From contig NZ_OCTU01000001.1 of NCBI RefSeq assembly GCF_900232945.1, positions 369,613-433,612 on the forward strand: a DNA stretch of 64,000 bases, written 5' to 3'. A program made the translations under genes and the position numbers. The notes under the pieces were generated by a model. That model ran no database searches. It was not told the DNA's origin and was given only the letters and a program-made list of their open reading frames with translations. Below, one piece after another: positions 60,506-64,000 of the stretch. Every line of letters begins with the position of its first letter. The stretch's first letter is position 1. The DNA is from Urinicoccus timonensis (GTDB taxonomy: Bacteria; Bacillota; Clostridia; Tissierellales; Peptoniphilaceae).

Positions 60506-61860
60506 CTCATCCCCCTCCTAATACTTTTTCCTAGGCGATTGTTTATCACCTTGTTGTCTTCAACAGCCAATTGTCCATTCACCCACACCTGCTTAATTCC
60601 CAGAGGTGGTCTTTGACCATCTTCAAAATCTGCACAATCTTTAATCTCTTCAGGATCAAACAAAACCAAATCTGCTTGGTATCCTGGTTTAATCCGTCCA
60701 AGCTTATGGTCCAAGCCTAGTCTCTTTGCTGGTTGAAGGGTTGATTTATACAAAGCTTCTTCCAAGCTTAAGACCCCTTCTCGAACATAGGTCCCCAAGA
60801 CTCTTGGGAAGGTTCCTGCCCCTCTAGGATGCCCCTTTCCATTATTGTACAAGCCATCACTGGCCACCATAACATAGGGCTTTTTTAAACTCTTTTTCGT
60901 TTCATCTTCCTTCATAACCCTTGCGACGACCAGCATATCTGGTCTTTCTTCCCTGGCCTTTTTAAAGATTTCCCCATTTAATTTACAAGACCGGTAGGGT
61001 TCTTCTGTAAGGATAATATCTTCATAGCTAGCATTCCATTTTTTCAAAAAATCTCCTCGAAAAACCGATGTTCCTATTTGAGTAGAGAAGGCTCCATAGG
61101 GATAGGTATCTACCAATAAGTCAATTCCTTGATTTAACCCTTCTTCAATTGTATTTAAGCAGTCTTCCATCCTGCCGTAGGCACAGCAAGAAGACAGGTG
61201 AGAAATTTGGAAGGGAATGTCACTTCGTCTTGCTATTTCTATCATTTCAACCAAGCCCTCTATGGCTCTATCCCCATCAAATCGGCTGTGGGCCGCTACA
61301 AAGATATCTTGTCTTCCCTTAAAGGGCTCTAAAGCTTCTAATATTTCATCAATATCCATATTTGGATTGTATTCAATGCCAAAAGTAATAGCAAAAGCTC
61401 CATCCCTAACAAGTTCTAGCAAATTCTCTTGAATTTTTCTCATCTGGTCTTTGGATGGTTTGTCTTGATCCAAAACCCCATGTCTCTTACGAATTGAATT
61501 GTATCCCGCAGCCAAGCAGTAGTTAATGGGACTACCCTTATGGTCAATATGGTCTAAAAACTTATGAAATTCAGTTTTTTCTGAACCACAATTTCCTCCC
61601 ATTGCCGTTGTAACTCCCATTTTTAGCATGCACTCCCCGATATCGAAGGAGTCGTCATCACTTGTAAATCCTTCTTCATGCATATGAATATCTACAAAAC
61701 CCGGAGATAAGATTAAACCATTTCCATCATAATATTTGTCGCATTCATATCCTTTATCAATACTTACTATGATATCATTTTCCACAGTTACATCAGTCTT
61801 TACCCATTTTGTCTTGTCCTTCATATCAAGTATCTTGACATTTCTTATTTGCTGTTTCAT
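60502..61860 (-). CDS. N-acyl-D-amino-acid deacylase
   Basis: Encodes 452 residues. The metal motif is GFVDIHMHEEGF, further on TTAMGGNCGS, QISHLSSCCAYG and VASDGLYNNGKGHPRGAGTFP (the D-aminoacylase signature with SDG and HPRGAGTFPRVL), and the final GYQADLVLFDPE. It removes acyl groups from N-acyl-D-amino acids. It is the first gene of an operon with M20 and YfcC. Confidence 0.9.
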   Translation of the reverse strand: MKQQIRNVKILDMKDKTKWVKTDVTVENDIIVSIDKGYECDKYYDGNGLILSPGFVDIHMHEEGFTSDDDSFDIGECMLKMGVTTAMGGNCGSEKTEFHKFLDHIDHKGSPINYCLAAGYNSIRKRHGVLDQDKPSKDQMRKIQENLLELVRDGAFAITFGIEYNPNMDIDEILEALEPFKGRQDIFVAAHSRFDGDRAIEGLVEMIEIARRSDIPFQISHLSSCCAYGRMEDCLNTIEEGLNQGIDLLVDTYPYGAFSTQIGTSVFRGDFLKKWNASYEDIILTEEPYRSCKLNGEIFKKAREERPDMLVVARVMKEDETKKSLKKPYVMVASDGLYNNGKGHPRGAGTFPRVLGTYVREGVLSLEEALYKSTLQPAKRLGLDHKLGRIKPGYQADLVLFDPEEIKDCADFEDGQRPPLGIKQVWVNGQLAVEDNKVINNRLGKSIRRGMR

Positions 61861-62229
61861 GTATTTTCACCCCGTATTACTGTAAATATCTTGCTTTTAT
61901 TTATTTCTAAAAACTATCTTGTTTATATTATATACCACTTTACCTTCAATTAAAACGATAAATTTTTAACTTTATTTATATAATGAAATCGTTTTATTGT
62001 TTATCTTTCTTTTTTGACCTATCTCTGGCTTCTATTTTTTCCTGTATTTTACTTTATTCTTCTCTTTTCTTCGAGAATCTTTAAAGCTTGATTTTATAAA
62101 ATCATTTTCCCACTCTTCCCCTAAACTCTCCCATTTTTAAATTTTTAATTATTTTGTCTCCTCTTTTTTGTTCATATTGCTTGTTTTAATATCAATAGAT
62201 GTTATAATAATAACAGACAAGAAGAAAGG
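61861..62229. promoter_or_regulatory. Divergent AT-rich promoter region
   Basis: For the plus strand, TTGTTT (62181-62186), a 16-bp spacer and TATAAT (62203-62208) serve the C69 gene. For the minus strand, TATAAT (61927-61932) lies about 65 bp before the D-aminoacylase gene with no good -35. The middle (61960-62160) is very AT-rich with no gene or hairpin I can support. Confidence 0.6.
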
Positions 62230-62238
62230 ATGATGTAT

Positions 62239-63759
62239 ATGAAAACCTTTATCAAAAAAGCATTATCAGTGGCATTAATTGGTGTTTTCCTCTTAACGCC
62301 TATCTCCGAAGTTCTCGCTTGTACCGGTGTTATCGTCGGTAAAAAAGTATCTGCGGATGGCAATCCAATGATTGGCCGGACAGAAGACTGGTCTTCTGCC
62401 TACAATAAAACAGTCATTGCAACTCCTGCAAAAACTTATAAAAAAGGCGATATGTACAAGGATGTTTATGGATTTACATATCCTATGCCCGAAAAAACTT
62501 ACGCTACTGTTACTGTTCCTGACGGTTACCAAGATGATGGAGACATCTTCGAAGCAACTGGTTGGAACGAAAATGGCGTAACTATGACAGCGACTGTTAC
62601 AGCGACTGCTAATGATAAGGCTCTTGCTGCTGACCCCCTAACTGACCACGGACTTTACGAATCCTCTGTTGTCAGTGTGGTTCTTCCAAGAATTAAAACC
62701 GCCCGTGAAGGGGTTGATGTTTTAGCCGATATCATGAATACCAAGGGTCTTCAAGAAGGGGCTATTGTCGTAATTGCTGACCAAAAAGAAATCTGGTACA
62801 TGGAACTTTTAACTGGTCACCAATATGTCGCCATTAAATATCCTGAAGATACTTACTCCGTCTTCCCCAACTGCTTTATGCTGGGCAAGGTAGATGTAAA
62901 GGATACTGAAAATGTTGTGGCTTCTAAGAACTTAATCAACCTGGCCAAACAAAATGGCTTCTTGGTTGAAGAAGATGGCTTAATTCACGTACAAAAAACT
63001 TATGCTGAACCTCTAGCTTCCGGTAATAGAGACCGTCTATGGGGTGGAATCAACTTCTTGGATCCAGACAAAAAAATCCCCTACAATGCAGAAAGTTTTG
63101 ACCTTTTACAAAAAACCAATAAAAAAATCTCCATTAAAAAGTTAATGGAATTCCAAAGAACTCGTTACGAAGGTACTGACAAGGATGCTAACCTTCCTAA
63201 AAATGCTAAGGTTCGTCCCATTGGTACTGTTGAACAAGAACATGCTCATGTAATCCAAATTAAAGAAAACTATCCAAAAGAACTAGGCGGGATCCTATGG
63301 GTTGCCATGGGAAATGCTGAACATTCACAATATGTTCCTATCTTTGGACCTATCACTGACACCATTGCTCCCTACCAAGTTCCTGGTGACCAATACACTC
63401 CAGAATCAGCTTACTGGACCATGCGTCAAGTATCTGCCCTAAGTGAAATCAACCGGAACCTCTATGGAAAATATGTCCGTGAATACAATGACCTTCAAGA
63501 AAAAACAATCTTAAAACGCATCGATAAAGAATTGGATGCTCAGTTAATCAAAGCCTACCAAACTTCCACAGATACTGGTCGTCAATTGGCTACCCAACTT
63601 TCTATGGAATACCAACAAAAAGCTTACGATGACGCTACTTTAATGGCTAAAGAACTCAACACCTACTTCCTAGATGTTTCTGGTAACCCCGGTGTAAACG
63701 GATATCCTGACCGTAAGACCAAACCCTACATTCCTAGTCTTTTAGGCGAAGAAAGATAA
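62239..63759 (+). CDS. pepD: Secreted C69-family dipeptidase, ending at an in-frame TAA
   Basis: Encodes 506 residues. The signal peptide MKTFIKKALSVALIGVFLLT..EVLA ends at A27, exposing C28 (CTGVIVGKKVSADG) as the N-terminal nucleophile of the PepD/C69 fold. SADGNPMIGRTEDW and the W/Y-rich core follow, and ANGYPDRKT-like sequence is near the end. I chose the ATG at 62239, eight bases after AAAGGA; two ATGs just upstream touch the ribosome site. The same frame continues past the TAA with an SLH-like domain. Confidence 0.9.
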   Translation: MKTFIKKALSVALIGVFLLTPISEVLACTGVIVGKKVSADGNPMIGRTEDWSSAYNKTVIATPAKTYKKGDMYKDVYGFTYPMPEKTYATVTVPDGYQDDGDIFEATGWNENGVTMTATVTATANDKALAADPLTDHGLYESSVVSVVLPRIKTAREGVDVLADIMNTKGLQEGAIVVIADQKEIWYMELLTGHQYVAIKYPEDTYSVFPNCFMLGKVDVKDTENVVASKNLINLAKQNGFLVEEDGLIHVQKTYAEPLASGNRDRLWGGINFLDPDKKIPYNAESFDLLQKTNKKISIKKLMEFQRTRYEGTDKDANLPKNAKVRPIGTVEQEHAHVIQIKENYPKELGGILWVAMGNAEHSQYVPIFGPITDTIAPYQVPGDQYTPESAYWTMRQVSALSEINRNLYGKYVREYNDLQEKTILKRIDKELDAQLIKAYQTSTDTGRQLATQLSMEYQQKAYDDATLMAKELNTYFLDVSGNPGVNGYPDRKTKPYIPSLLGEER

Positions 63760-64000
63760 GCACAAATCTTAAAGGAATTAGGATTCTCTGACGAAGCTGT
63801 CTCCGCTCAACCTCTTGACAAGGGAACAGCCACTACAGAAGATGAATTGACAAAACATTGGGCCAAGGCTCCATTGGAAAAAGCCATTAGCAAGGGTTGG
63901 ATGTCCAAGGTTGAAGACAAGTTTGCTCCAGACAAGGTTGTCTATGTTGAAGAACTTCTCGCTCTTTTAGACACCAAGGATCCAGGATTCAAGGCAGACA
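63760..64000 (+). pseudogene. SLH-like anchor in frame after the C69 stop codon (runs off the window)
   Basis: After the TAA (63757-63759), 80 codons stay open to the window edge in the same frame. They read AQILKELGFSDEAVSAQ and then KHWAKAPLEKAISKGWMSK with FAPDKVVYVEELLALL. This fits the SLH pattern (hWA..aI..a...G...g..d..F.PD....E...ll). It lacks its own start or ribosome site near the stop. The gene was probably one secreted, wall-anchored dipeptidase, now cut by a nonsense codon; the SLH match is weak in its TRAE part. Confidence 0.65.

Noticed and set aside
63757..63759. Recoding (selenocysteine or pyrrolysine) at the C69 stop
   Set aside because: The codon is TAA, which is not used for either, and no recoding hairpin is visible just downstream.
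1..64000. CRISPR array, rRNA operon, prophage or replication origin
   Set aside because: No regularly spaced repeats, rRNA segments, phage structural genes or DnaA-box clusters were seen in the window.

Overview
The window looks like chromosome of a low-to-moderate GC, Gram-positive-type anaerobe of the Bacillota. A complete walRKHIJ operon, prfB, secA, tex, murJ and pstSCAB-phoU-phoBR are all of Firmicutes type. Together with amino-acid and peptide scavenging, and a TCA branch that stops at 2-oxoglutarate, this suggests a Tissierellia/Peptoniphilaceae-like amino-acid fermenter. That placement is inference from protein style; no rRNA lies in the window.

Layout: 1-428 is the edge of an IS200-type element. 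516-8657 (-) is the wall-homeostasis operon walR-walK-walH-walI-walJ, followed by surE, an EamA transporter and a membrane protein. 8759-15655 (-) is phosphate uptake and sensing (pstSCAB-phoU-phoB-phoR plus a MaoC-like protein) behind TTTACA Pho boxes. 15980-16053 is tRNA-Gly. 16149-18636 (-) is cbiMNQO (cobalt/nickel ECF uptake). 18914-20671 (-) is an ABC exporter and 20854-21744 (+) an EamA transporter. 21776-23257 is an IS3-family element with a -1 frameshift signal. 23416-27683 (+) is aconitase, isocitrate dehydrogenase and citrate synthase, then murJ. 29524-30680 (+) is a DUF2975/XRE/secreted-protein trio behind twin operators. 30707-31499 is an IS200 element next to a solo IS3 end. 31516-38401 (-) holds csbD, DUF445, tex, prfB and secA. 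38402-38862 holds a structured RNA candidate, followed by tRNA-Ala. 38940-41293 is an IS200 and a full IS3-family element. 41294-42306 is an AT-rich scar with a cupin and a broken serine recombinase. 42307-46725 (+) is nadABC, an unknown gene and a radical SAM protein. 46878-48368 (+) is an enzyme-less microcompartment mini-locus (EutS-like shell, EutJ, GrpU-like shell), followed by an NhaC antiporter. A further IS200 and a solo IS3 end follow. 51008-61860 (-) is amino-acid, purine and peptide-derivative uptake and hydrolysis. 62239-64000 (+) is a secreted C69 dipeptidase whose SLH-like anchor is cut off by an in-frame TAA.

The genes fit an organism that lives on peptides and amino acids. It imports them (BrnQ, YfcC, EamA), hydrolyses N-acyl and D-amino-acid derivatives (D-aminoacylase, M20 enzymes, amidohydrolase, secreted C69 peptidase), makes 2-oxoglutarate through acn-icd-cit, and makes NAD from aspartate. 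The most notable signals are the mini-microcompartment locus, the tRNA-like attenuator upstream of secA, the placement of all four IS200 elements against intrinsic terminators, and the nonsense codon that detaches the SLH-like tail.
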